Shown here: one piece after another, positions 16,012 to 26,000 of the stretch
Layout of the letters: each line of letters starts with the position of its first letter
Position numbering within the stretch: the stretch's first letter is position 1
Source: Deltaproteobacteria bacterium
GTDB lineage: Bacteria; Myxococcota_A; UBA9160; UBA4427
Assembly (NCBI GenBank): GCA_029261855.1
Contig: JAJDAN010000042.1
Location: 124,001-188,000, forward strand
Reading direction: 5' to 3'
DNA length: 64,000 nt
Translations under genes and position numbers: made by a program
Notes under the pieces: generated by a model
The model's input: the letters and a program-made list of their open reading frames with translations, nothing else
Database searches by the model: none
Told to the model about the DNA's origin: nothing

Positions 16012-17070
16012 GGACAGGCTCCGCGAGAAGGCGATGTGGCTGTCCGAGATCATGCCCTTGTCGCGCCAGCTCTGCTCGGTGCGCTCGGTCAGCAGCCCGA
16101 GATTGCGCAGGTTCGGCACCACCGTGTGCGTGTAGATGAGGCTGTTCAGCTCGGCGAAGTTGGGCAGCGCCGTGAACATCTGCGTGATGACTTCCGGGTC
16201 GATGTCGTACTTCGGCCCGAAGAGCTTCAGCATGTCCAGCTGCTGGTTGGCGTTGAGCGCCTCGAGCAGACCGAACGCCCAGTCTTCCATCTCGGCCATC
16301 TGCTCGGGCTCGGCCTCGGCGACGACGCGTCGCATGGTGAGTACACCGAAGGCCGCGTGGCGCGACTCGTCGCCTTGCACGCGGTACAGGATGTCGGAGA
16401 ACAGCGGGTTGCGGCATTCCTGGCGCATCATGTCCATGATGCCCACGGCCATGCCCTCGAACAGGCACTGCATGCCGAGGGTCTTCTTCTGCATGCCCTC
16501 GGCCTGGAGCAGCTCGTCGAGCAGGATCTTGAGCGTGCCGCCGATGGGATAGATGGTCCCCATCTTCTCGGACAGGAAGCGCGCGAAGACCTCCACATGG
16601 CGGGCTTCGTCGGCCACCTGGCTCGCCGCGTAGAACTTCTGGTCCATCTTGTCGCAGACGTTCGTCAGCTGGCCGCACAGCTGCAGGGCGGCCTGTTCGC
16701 CGTGCAACAGCTGTGACACGGTGAACGCCAGCTCATCGAAGGCGGCAGCCTTCTGGGTGGCCTCGTCCTTGCCCATCAGCTTGCAGACGTTGGCCATCAT
16801 CGACGCCTCGGGGTTCAGCACCCACTCGTCCTTGCTGACCGGTGCGCTCCAGTCCACGTCCTGGGCGGCGTTCCACTGGCCCTGCTTGCCCTTCTCGTAG
16901 AGGGCCCGCAGCTCTTCGACCTCGCTGCCGTACTCCCAGGTCCAGTGCAGGTCTACCGGGACGTCGACGTCGATCTTCTTGCGCAGATTGGCGAGCTCGT
17001 TCTCGTCCACCCAGTCGATGATCTCGAAGTTTCCGAGCTGCTTGCGGTGATCGGCCAGAATCTTGTCCAC
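16003..17070 (-). CDS. Ferritin-like diiron protein (AurF/R2-like oxygenase candidate)
   Basis: A 355-residue helical protein with two ExxH-type metal motifs: QLLHGEQAALQL then VADEARHVEVFARF, and CLFEGMAVGIMDMM then QGDESRHAAFGVL. This E...ExxH...E...ExxH order is that of R2-like/AurF diiron oxygenases. Start GTG (GTG GAC AAG ATT) has AAGGAG seven bases upstream and lies 11 bases after the TetR stop, so the two form an operon. N-oxygenation or fatty-acyl oxidation are possible roles; the substrate is not indicated. The C-terminus (SLSLA) ends in a tandem repeat. Confidence 0.82.
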   Translation of the reverse strand: MDKILADHRKQLGNFEIIDWVDENELANLRKKIDVDVPVDLHWTWEYGSEVEELRALYEKGKQGQWNAAQDVDWSAPVSKDEWVLNPEASMMANVCKLMGKDEATQKAAAFDELAFTVSQLLHGEQAALQLCGQLTNVCDKMDQKFYAASQVADEARHVEVFARFLSEKMGTIYPIGGTLKILLDELLQAEGMQKKTLGMQCLFEGMAVGIMDMMRQECRNPLFSDILYRVQGDESRHAAFGVLTMRRVVAEAEPEQMAEMEDWAFGLLEALNANQQLDMLKLFGPKYDIDPEVITQMFTALPNFAELNSLIYTHTVVPNLRNLGLLTERTEQSWRDKGMISDSHIAFSRSLSLA

Positions 17071-17081
17071 GGTGTTGCTCC

Positions 17082-17735
17082 TTAGCGGGCGCGTTGGGAA
17101 TCGGTAGCCGGGGTATCGGCGACGATGCCGCCCCGGACGAGCGACTTCAGCTCTCGCTTGCGTTCCTCCACCTGATCGGCAGAAAAGATCGGATTCCCCA
17201 GGATCTCTTCGCCGAGATCCGACGAGGCGAAGTGATAGACGGTGGCACCGATCAGGGTCTGGGTGAGATGCCCGGGAGAGACCGGTCGGAAGACCCCCGC
17301 CTCGACACCCTGGGCGATCAGCGCCTGGAAGCCGCCGATCAGCTGACGCAGGGTTTCCTCGTAGGGGGGCGGTGCTTCGGGGTCGTAGCCGACCTCGTCT
17401 TCCTCGAAGAGGCTGCGGAGTGCCAGCCGTGCCGTGGTCGGATGCTCGGCCAGGCCGTCGACCAGGGCGTCGATCAAGCGCTCGAGGCGAGCCGCCGGGT
17501 CGAGGGTGGCGCGCAGCGCCGGTGCGAGGGAATCGCCCAGCCGTGAAAGCGCGCGCGCCAGCACTTCGTTGTACAGCTCGAGCTTCGTCGGGAAGTGATG
17601 GAACAGGGACGACTTGCCGAGCCCCACGCCCAGGGCGACCTCGCGCATGCCGACTCCGGCATAGCCTCGGCGCGAGAACAGCGACTCGGCGATGTCGAGG
17701 ATCTTGGCGCGCGAGTCGGAGGCGGGGGTCTGCAC
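17082..17735 (-). CDS. TetR/AcrR-family transcriptional repressor
   Basis: A 217-residue regulator with the TetR helix-turn-helix near the N-terminus: AKILDIAESLFSRRGYAGVGMREVALGVGLGKSSLFHHFPTK. The C-terminal ligand domain follows the AcrR-like pattern. It starts at GTG with no visible ribosome site, 8 bases after the -10 of its own promoter, whose spacer is a perfect 16-bp palindrome. It precedes the diiron gene in one operon, so it probably represses both, with a fatty-acyl or aromatic effector as an untested guess. Confidence 0.93.
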   Translation of the reverse strand: MQTPASDSRAKILDIAESLFSRRGYAGVGMREVALGVGLGKSSLFHHFPTKLELYNEVLARALSRLGDSLAPALRATLDPAARLERLIDALVDGLAEHPTTARLALRSLFEEDEVGYDPEAPPPYEETLRQLIGGFQALIAQGVEAGVFRPVSPGHLTQTLIGATVYHFASSDLGEEILGNPIFSADQVEERKRELKSLVRGGIVADTPATDSQRAR

Positions 17736-17743
17736 GGAGACCG

Positions 17744-17772
17744 AACCTACCGACCGATCGGTCGGGTGTCAA
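17744..17772 (-). promoter_or_regulatory. Promoter with TetR-type operator filling the spacer
   Basis: On the minus strand: TTGACA (17772-17767), exactly 17 bases, then TAGGTT (17749-17744). The spacer holds the perfect palindrome CCGACCGATCGGTCGG (17750-17765), typical of TetR operators. Autorepression is the likely use. The start codon begins 8 bases after the -10, implying a leaderless mRNA. Confidence 0.85.
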
Positions 17773-17882
17773 TCCCGGCTCGCCGGTCAGCCCAGCCGGC
17801 GCGATTTCCCGCGCAGCGCCCTGCCCTTAGGCGAATTTCGGCCCAAGGCGGGGTAGGCTGTGCGGCCCCCGAAAGCCCACCC

Positions 17883-20009
17883 ATGAGACCCCCCGATGTC
17901 GCCTGGAAAAGCGCTTTGGTAAGAGGACTGTTGCCGCTTTTCGCGGAGCGGGACGAGAACCGGGTCGGGCCAGCGATCGCGCGAGCGGTAGCACGCGTCG
18001 CGTTGTGCGCAGCGGGCGCCGGGATCGCTCTCGCGCTTCTCTCGGCCTCGCCTGCGGCCGCCCAGATCGACGGCATCGGCGACCCACTCGATCCGGGCCC
18101 CGAGTTCCTCGTGAGCCGCATCGAGGTGCGCTACCGCGACGCGCATCCGGACCAGCCCCCGCTCTCCTCCATCCTGCCCCTGAGCGTTCGCATGGGCACG
18201 GCGACGACCGGCTTCATCGCGCCGCACCCGGATCGTCCGGCGACGTGGATCGAGGTCGGCCGGGACGGTCCGCCCCTGCCCTTCCACGCCGATGCCATCG
18301 GCACGGTGTCTGCGGCGCTGCTCGCCGAGCTGCAGCAACGCGGCTTGCTCGGCGTCTACGTCGAACCCGATCCCTCCGACATCGACATCCTGGCCGAGCG
18401 CGACCTCCGCTCGCCTGGCAACACCGTACTGCGCTTCGTGATCGTGACTGCCCGGGTGCGCCTGCTGCGCACCATCGCGTCGGGCGACCGGGATCTCGGT
18501 GAGTGGAGGATCGACAACGAGGTCCACGACCGCATCCGCGAGCGCTCGCCCATCCAGCCCACGGGCGCCGACGACGAAGACAGCACCGACCTCGTCGACG
18601 GCGATCTGCTCGACGACTACCTCTTCCGTCTGAATCGACACCCGGGCCGACGCGTGGACGCGGCGCTCGCCCCCGCCGACGACGGGCGCGGCGTCTCCCT
18701 CGACTTCCTCGTGACCGAATCGAAGCCCTGGTACGTCTACGCCCAGGTCTCGAACACCGGTACGAACGAGCAAAACGAGTGGCAGCAGCGCTTCGGCTAC
18801 GTGAACAACCAGCTGCTCGACCGGGACGACACGTTCCGCTTCGAGTACTTCCGCGCGGGCCTCGACGACCTGAACGGCGTCAGCCTTTCGTATGACGCTC
18901 CCTGGTTCGACTCGACCCGGCCCTGGTGGTGGGGGCCGCCGAGCGATGGGCCCGACTGGCTGAACTGGCTCGACCGCTCGAAGCTGCCCTGGTTCGGCAA
19001 CGACGACCTGCGCTGGCGGGTCTTCGCGTCGTACACGTCCTACTCGACGGACGTCCGCCTCGGCGACCAGGGCAACGAGAAGATCGACGGCACCGACTTC
19101 GATTTCGGCGGGCGTCTCATCTACAACGCCTTCCAGTACCGGGCCTTCTTCATCGACGTCTTCGGCGGCATGATGGGCCGCGGCATCATCATCGACAACG
19201 ACGCGGCGGACCAGGAAGCGTCGCGCTTCTTCGTGATCCCCCAAGGCGGCATCGAGATGGAACGCATCACCCCCATCTCGACCTTCTTCAGCAACATCAC
19301 CTTCGAGGGTGGCGTCAACCCGGCGAAGTCCCAGGACATCCTCAAGGGCGACGATCCGAGTGGCGGCATCGAGGCCCTGGGGCGCGCACAGCCCGACGAC
19401 ACCTGGGTCGCCATGAAGGGCGACCTCGTCCTCAGCCAATACCTCGAGCCGCTGCTGAATCCTTCGGGCTGGGAAGACCCGACCACCCAGCGCTCGTCGA
19501 CCCTGGCCCATGAGATCGCGCTTTCGGCGCGCGGCCAGTACGCCTTCGGCTATCGCTTGATTCCCCAGGCCGAGGCGGTGGCGGGCGGCCTGTACAGCGT
19601 GCGGGGCTACAAGCAGTCCTCGGCGGTGGGCGACAACGTCATCATCGGCAGCTTCGAGTACCGCTTCCATCTGCCTCACAGCCTGCCCGTGGCACGCGAG
19701 CCGGTGCCGCTGCCGGTGCTCGGTGGCTTCCGGGTGGCACCCCAGCAGGTGTACGGCCGCGCGGACTGGGACTTCATCCTCAGCGCCTTCGTCGACTCGG
19801 CGCTGACGTCTGCCAACGACCGGCCGAACCCGGGCGTCGAGCCCGGCGAGTTCCTGCTGGGCACGGGCCTGGGCGCCGAGCTGATGATCCGCAGCAACTT
19901 CCGTGCGCGTCTCGACTGGGGGGTCGCCCTCAAGAGCACGGATTCGACCACGAACCACGTGGATGCAGGCGATCAGGAGTTCCATCTCTTCTTCCAGGTG
20001 CTGTACTAA
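17883..20009 (+). CDS. TpsB-type outer-membrane transporter (two-partner secretion, ShlB/FhaC-like)
   Basis: A 708-residue outer-membrane barrel protein. It has a signal peptide ending SASPAAAQ near residue 60 (the long N-region means a later start is possible) and POTRA-like periplasmic sequence to about residue 290. The barrel then runs to an aromatic end FHLFFQVLY. GLYSVRGYKQSS near residue 570 is the conserved VRGY motif of the TpsB/Omp85 L6 loop. The gene for its presumed substrate, a very large FHA-like protein, starts 13 bases after the stop. ATG at 17883 follows a TAGGCT -10-like hexamer at 17854. Confidence 0.9.
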   Translation: MRPPDVAWKSALVRGLLPLFAERDENRVGPAIARAVARVALCAAGAGIALALLSASPAAAQIDGIGDPLDPGPEFLVSRIEVRYRDAHPDQPPLSSILPLSVRMGTATTGFIAPHPDRPATWIEVGRDGPPLPFHADAIGTVSAALLAELQQRGLLGVYVEPDPSDIDILAERDLRSPGNTVLRFVIVTARVRLLRTIASGDRDLGEWRIDNEVHDRIRERSPIQPTGADDEDSTDLVDGDLLDDYLFRLNRHPGRRVDAALAPADDGRGVSLDFLVTESKPWYVYAQVSNTGTNEQNEWQQRFGYVNNQLLDRDDTFRFEYFRAGLDDLNGVSLSYDAPWFDSTRPWWWGPPSDGPDWLNWLDRSKLPWFGNDDLRWRVFASYTSYSTDVRLGDQGNEKIDGTDFDFGGRLIYNAFQYRAFFIDVFGGMMGRGIIIDNDAADQEASRFFVIPQGGIEMERITPISTFFSNITFEGGVNPAKSQDILKGDDPSGGIEALGRAQPDDTWVAMKGDLVLSQYLEPLLNPSGWEDPTTQRSSTLAHEIALSARGQYAFGYRLIPQAEAVAGGLYSVRGYKQSSAVGDNVIIGSFEYRFHLPHSLPVAREPVPLPVLGGFRVAPQQVYGRADWDFILSAFVDSALTSANDRPNPGVEPGEFLLGTGLGAELMIRSNFRARLDWGVALKSTDSTTNHVDAGDQEFHLFFQVLY

Positions 20010-20022
20010 TGGGGGGCTGCGG

Positions 20023-23000
20023 ATGAAGGACGAGCCGATGCGATCCAGCCAGCGTCAGAAGCCTGTCGTCCAGGACCTCGGCCGCGTCACGAGACGCTGG
20101 CTGGCGGGTGCCAGTCTGAGCGCGTCTTTCGCACTGGCGTCGGCTGTCGCCCCCGCACCCGCGAGCGCACAGATGGTGGGCGGCGAGGTCACCCACGGCA
20201 GCGCCGCGGTCTCCCAGCGTGCGACCGAAACGGGAACCCACACCCAGATCGACACGGCGACGCGACACACCCGCATGAAATGGGAGCGTCACGACATCCC
20301 GCAAGGTGACTCCGTGCGCGTCCAGCAGCCGAGTAGCAGCTCGTCGTATCTCGCGCAGGTGAGCGACGCCAGCGTCACCACAATCGACGGCATCCTCAGC
20401 TCGAACGGCCAGGTCTGGATCGCGAACCCGGCGGGCGTCTATTTCGGTGGCTCGGCGGTGGTGGACGTCGCGCGCCTGGTGGCCGGAGCCGGCGAGATTT
20501 CGAAGCTCGACTTCGTAAACGGGCGCCGTCGCTTCACGAACATCCAGGGCGAAGTCGTCAACGCCGGATCGATCACGGCGAACCTGGGCGTCACCCTGAT
20601 CGGCCGCGCCGTCGCGAACCACGGTCAGATCGTGACACGCCGGGGCGACATCGTGATGGCCGCCGGGGACGAGGTCTGGGTGAAGCGCCACGACACCCAC
20701 ATCCAGGTGCACATGCCGGACGCTTCGGGTGCGCCGGCGGTCGAGAACACCGGCGTGCTCGAGACCCAGGCGCGCGGTCGCGCCCGGCTCGCAGCAGGTG
20801 ACTTCCTCGGCCTCGCCATCCGCAACACCGGCGAGATCCACTCGCGCACCATCGCCCTGGAAGCCGGCGCCGACAGCATCGTCGAGGTGCGCGGCACTCT
20901 CGACGCCACCCGGGACGAGAGCTACCGCAGTGACAACCGCCGCGGCGGCACGATCGACATCGAGGGCGACCTCATCCTGGTCGACGACGCCGTGATCGAC
21001 GCCTCGGGCCCGACTGGCGGCGGCGAGATCCGCATCGGCGGCGAGGTGGCGGGCGGCGCCCTCAGCGGCGGGCCCGGTACCGCCGAGAACGACAACGGCA
21101 ACCTTCGGAATGCCCGCGGCACCCTCGTGAGCGACGACTCGGTGATCCGCGCCGACGCAACCGATAGCGGTGACGGCGGCAGCATCGTGCTGTGGTCCGA
21201 CGAGCAGACCCAGGTGCTCGGCACGATCTCGGCCGAAGGCGGCGCGGGCGGCGGCGCGGGCGGCTTCATCGAGACGTCCAGCAAGGGCGCGCTGCTCGTG
21301 GACGCCGACGTGTCCGTGGCCGCCCAGGCCGGCGACGCAGGGCTGTGGCTGCTCGACCCGGTGAACGTCCACATCAACGACGCCGAGGCTGCGAATCCCG
21401 CCAACGCGAACCTGCTGCTCACCGAGGCCGCGACGCCCGGCCTGAGCATCTTCGACTTCCTGCCGGACCTCGACGCGACGTCGATTCCGCCGGACTCGTA
21501 CGTGTCGTCGATCAGCATCGAGGACGCGCTGGTGCGCGGGGGCACCGTCTTCGTCACCACCGAGGCGCGCTTCCTGACCCTCACCGGCGACCCGACCGCC
21601 GGCGACATCATCGTCGAGAGCCCGATCAACATCCTGCCGTCGCACCTCGTGCGCCCGAACACCACGGGCACCCTGGTGCTGGTGGCCGCCCAGGACGTCC
21701 AGATCAATGAGGAGATCGCCAGCGACAACCCGAACTTCCGGCTGAACCTCGACCTCATCGCGAACGACAACGAGCTCACCTCGGGCGCCGCGGGCCAGAT
21801 GGAAGAGTCCGACCAATTCGCCGTCGGCGACGTCGTGTTCAACGCCGACATCCGCACCAACGGCGGCTTCGTTAGCGCCCGGGGCGTCAACGTCGACCTG
21901 AACGCCGGCTTCAGCATCGACACGACGCGACTGGAGCTTCCCGCCGACGCAAACGGCGGCTTCGTGCGCTTTTCCGCCGCGAACCCCGTCGTCGGCAACA
22001 ACACCCCCGCCGACGTCACCATCGCGGGCTCGATCTTCACCGACGGCGCCACCTTACTGGCGACGGGGCAGAGCTTCGAACTCGCGGACACCGGCTTCAT
22101 CGACGCCTTCGGCGTGCTCGCCAACAACACCGGCGACGAGGTCGTGAACCTCGGAACCGTCGACCTGGGCTTCCTCGACGACATCGTCATCGACGGCAAC
22201 ATCCAGACGGAAATCCTCGACCTGGCCGGTGCCACCAGTGGCACGGGCAACCTGGTGTTCAACTCGACGGACGCGGCCCTGATCACGATCAGCGCCAATC
22301 AGATCAGCCTGAGCGCCGGCGACGGCGTCCCCAACGATCCGAACGACAACGACACCGACGCCCAGATCCTGATCGGCGCCATGGTCAACTTCATCGATTC
22401 CGGCGACGACATGGCACCGACGGACCCGACGAAGGCGCCCGACGAGTTCCGCTTCCTGCAGGATGCGGCGGTGCTCGACGCCGACCTGCCCGAGGTCACG
22501 CAGTTCGGGGGCAGCAGCGTGGCCGGCATGCGCTACGGCATCGAGTCCCGGGACGGCGCCGCCGACCCCGCCGATTTCGACATCATGCTGAGCAGCCCTG
22601 AGAAGTTCGCCGGCGCGGACCTCGCCCTGGTGTTCCCGGACTCGATCTCCATCGTGAGCGAGATCGCGCCCCTGAACGTGAGCCTGTCGGTGGTCGAAGG
22701 CTTCACGATCACGACCACCCTGGCGAACAACCTGCGCCCGGTCGAGGACCTCGTCGAAGAAGAAGGCGGCATCCTGCGGGTGCACGCGGGTCTGAATGGA
22801 ACCGGCAACCTGTTCTTCGAGGACGGCGTGCTGCTCGAAGCGGCGCGCATCTCGCTGCAGGCCGGTGACACCACTTCCGCCGACAACGGCTCCGGCACCC
22901 AGTCCCAGGTGTTCGCGACGAACACCGACGACATCACCGTCACCTTCAACCCGACCAAGTCCATGGAGATCCGCCAGGACGCGCTGCTCAACGCCGACAA

Positions 23001-26000
23001 CATCCCGGACGCCGATCAGTTCACTCTGGGCATCGCCGAACCCGTCTTCCCCGCCATCGACTACATCCTGCAGTCCGAGGGCGGCGGCATCACCCTGGCC
23101 GACGCCACGAAGGTCTTCCAGACGGATCTGACCCTGACGGCCCGGGACACCATCGAGCTGCAGCAGCCGATCAGCGTGAACAGCATGGACCTCGGCGGTT
23201 TCGCGAGCTTCCAGGTCACGGAAGATCTGCTCGATGCCATCACGATCGAGGCCCGCGACGCGCTGGACCCGGACTACACGCGGACCTTCACCCTGCGCGC
23301 CGGCAACGGCGGCCTCAGCTTCCAGAGCCAGAAGCAGGAAGACGGTCAGACCATCGACCTGCAGCTGCGCGTGGAAGCCGAGAACATCGAGCTGATCGGT
23401 CAGACCATCGACATCTCGACGGGCACGCCGATCTTCCAGCTCGACGACGTCACCTCACCCGAGCGCTTCATCTTCACCCAGGGCAACGACATCGGAGACC
23501 TGGCCCTGCCGACTTCCGCCAACTTCGCGGACGGCCTCGGGCCGAGCGAGCTGTTCGTCGTGCAGTCGACCAGCTCGGTCGACCTCAGCCAGACCGGCCA
23601 GATGACGACCACGACCGATCCGAGCGAGCGCTTCTGGCAGTTCCCGGTCCAGGAGACCACCGAAGTCATCCTCACCGCCATCGCGACCAACGTGCGACGC
23701 CGGGACGGCTTCAACGTCGTGCTGGGCCAGTACGACAACATCTGGGGAGACAGCGTCACCCTGCAGGCCACCTTCGAGCGAGTCGCCGGCCAACTCGAGC
23801 CCATCGGATTCGGCGAGGTCGACGCGAAGAACGTCGCTTCCATCCTGGGCCGCGACCCCAGCATCGACTACACGGAGATCACGCTCCCCCTCGACCCGGC
23901 CGTCGACGGCCCCATGCGCCCGGTGCCCGGCGACCCGGACACCGAGGAGCCGCTCCCGACCCGCAGCTTCAGCATCATCCAGGACGCCGACTTCCTGCTG
24001 AAGGACCCGGCGAGGAACCTGCTGCCGGACTTCGGCGTCACCGACATGAGCCTCGGCGTGCAGCCAGACGGCTACTCCCTGCGCAGCGTGACGGGCTCGA
24101 TCCAGGTGCTGAACGAGCAGCTGCGAGGCACGAACCTCTCGCTGCAGGTCGACCAGGCCGACCAGGTCGGGCAGTCGGACACCCCGGACGAGTTCATCCT
24201 CTTCGACCGCGACGGCCCCCTCGAAGTCACGTCCTTGTTCGCCCAGAAGCGCGGGTCCTTCGAGGTCGGCTACGAGGCGACCGTCAGCGGAAATCCCCTG
24301 AACATCATCGCGGAGCGCGGCATCAGCCTGGTGTCCGATGCCTTCGGAGACAGCGCGAACGGCGACGGCACCCTGAGCTTCGCCGATGGCGTCTTCCTGA
24401 CTGCGGAGAACTTCTTCCTCCAGGCTGGGGTCGGCGGGTCCGGCGAGGGCATCTACATCGATGCGCGCCAGAACGACCCGACCTTCAACCTCGTCGGCGA
24501 CGCCACCTTCGATTTCGTACAGCAGGGACCCATTCGCAACGGTGTCGTTCGCGACGGGGCGAGCTCGTACGACGCGGATCTCAGCGACCTGCAGCTCGAA
24601 GACATCGACTACGGCAGGCTCCCGTCCCAGACCCAGTTCGACCTGACGAACGGACAGCTCGACCGCTACCGCATCGCGAGCCTCCAGGGGGACGTCGAGA
24701 TCAACGATCCGGGCAATGTCCTGATCGGGCGCACCACCAACCTGAGCGCCGGCTCGGCAACCCTCTTCCGCACCCTCACCCTGCGCGCCGACATCGCACC
24801 GGCGGATATGACGCCGCCGGAGACGTGCGCGGTCGATGCCTTCTGCGCCAACGGCGAGAACACGGACCCGAACCTCGTCCTGATCCCCAGCGGATCCAAC
24901 GTCGAGGCCGTCGAGCTGGCCGCGGCCACCATCCTGCTCGAGGCGCCCGAGGGCTACGTCGACGCCGGCGACCCGCGCATCGTCTTCGACGTGCTCGGCC
25001 CCGAGCCGCGGCTCGCCATCCGACAGCTCGACGCGGTGCTCGACATCGACGCCTTCCGCCTGCCGGACCGGCTGCAGATCGTCGGCGGCTTCGACGAGAC
25101 CCCCTACGAGCTGCAGGCCGTGGGCGGCATCACCGTGGGCGAAGAGCTCGCGGGGCGGGTCGAGAACTCGAACCTGATCCTGATCGCGGGCATCCCCGAA
25201 GACGACTTCGAGGCCGCCTTTGGCGCGACCCGCGGCCAGCCTCCGGTACCCGACGACGACGAGGACCTGCCCGACCACGTCTACGACCGCATGTCCGACT
25301 TGAACGGCGACGGCACCGTCAACACGGCGGACCGCGTTCTCTACGACCTGCTCACGCCGTCCCAGGTCACCATCCAGGGCAGCAACTTCTTCGAGCTCAT
25401 CCTGCGCAGCCTCGAGATCGAATCGAGCACCGAAGACGACCTCGCCATCCGCATCGGCGATGTCGAGATCCAGACCGAGGCCGACCAGACCTATCGCGAC
25501 GAGGTCCAGATCATCGGCGACGCGATCCTCACGGCGCGAGCGGGCATCCTCGACCGCCTCGACGCCCTCTTCACCGCCAATGCCAGCAGCATCATCTTCG
25601 AAGAAGAAGTCTACGGCCAGACGCCGGGACAGGACTCGCTGACCGTGCAGGCCACGAATCGCATCCGCTTCGGCAAGAACATCGGCACGCACCTCGACGG
25701 CTTCGGCACCCAGCTGCGCCTCGGGAGCCTCAGCATCAACCTGCAGCAGCTGATCCAGCTCGAGCTGCCGCCGCCCACGCCCCGGGCCGAGTTCGGCAGC
25801 GCGGACCTCGCCGGAACCTTCCGCGTCGCCGCCGACGAAGTGCTGTTGAACGCGAGCTCCGGAGACAGCCAGTCGATCTACAACCGGGCCGTCATCCCGG
25901 ACGCCGCCACCTTCTTCCGCCAGGGCGGCAACCTGCACTTCGACCTCGGCGACGGCGGCGTCCTCCAGATGGGCCAGAACGAGAAGCTTTCCGTGGACGG

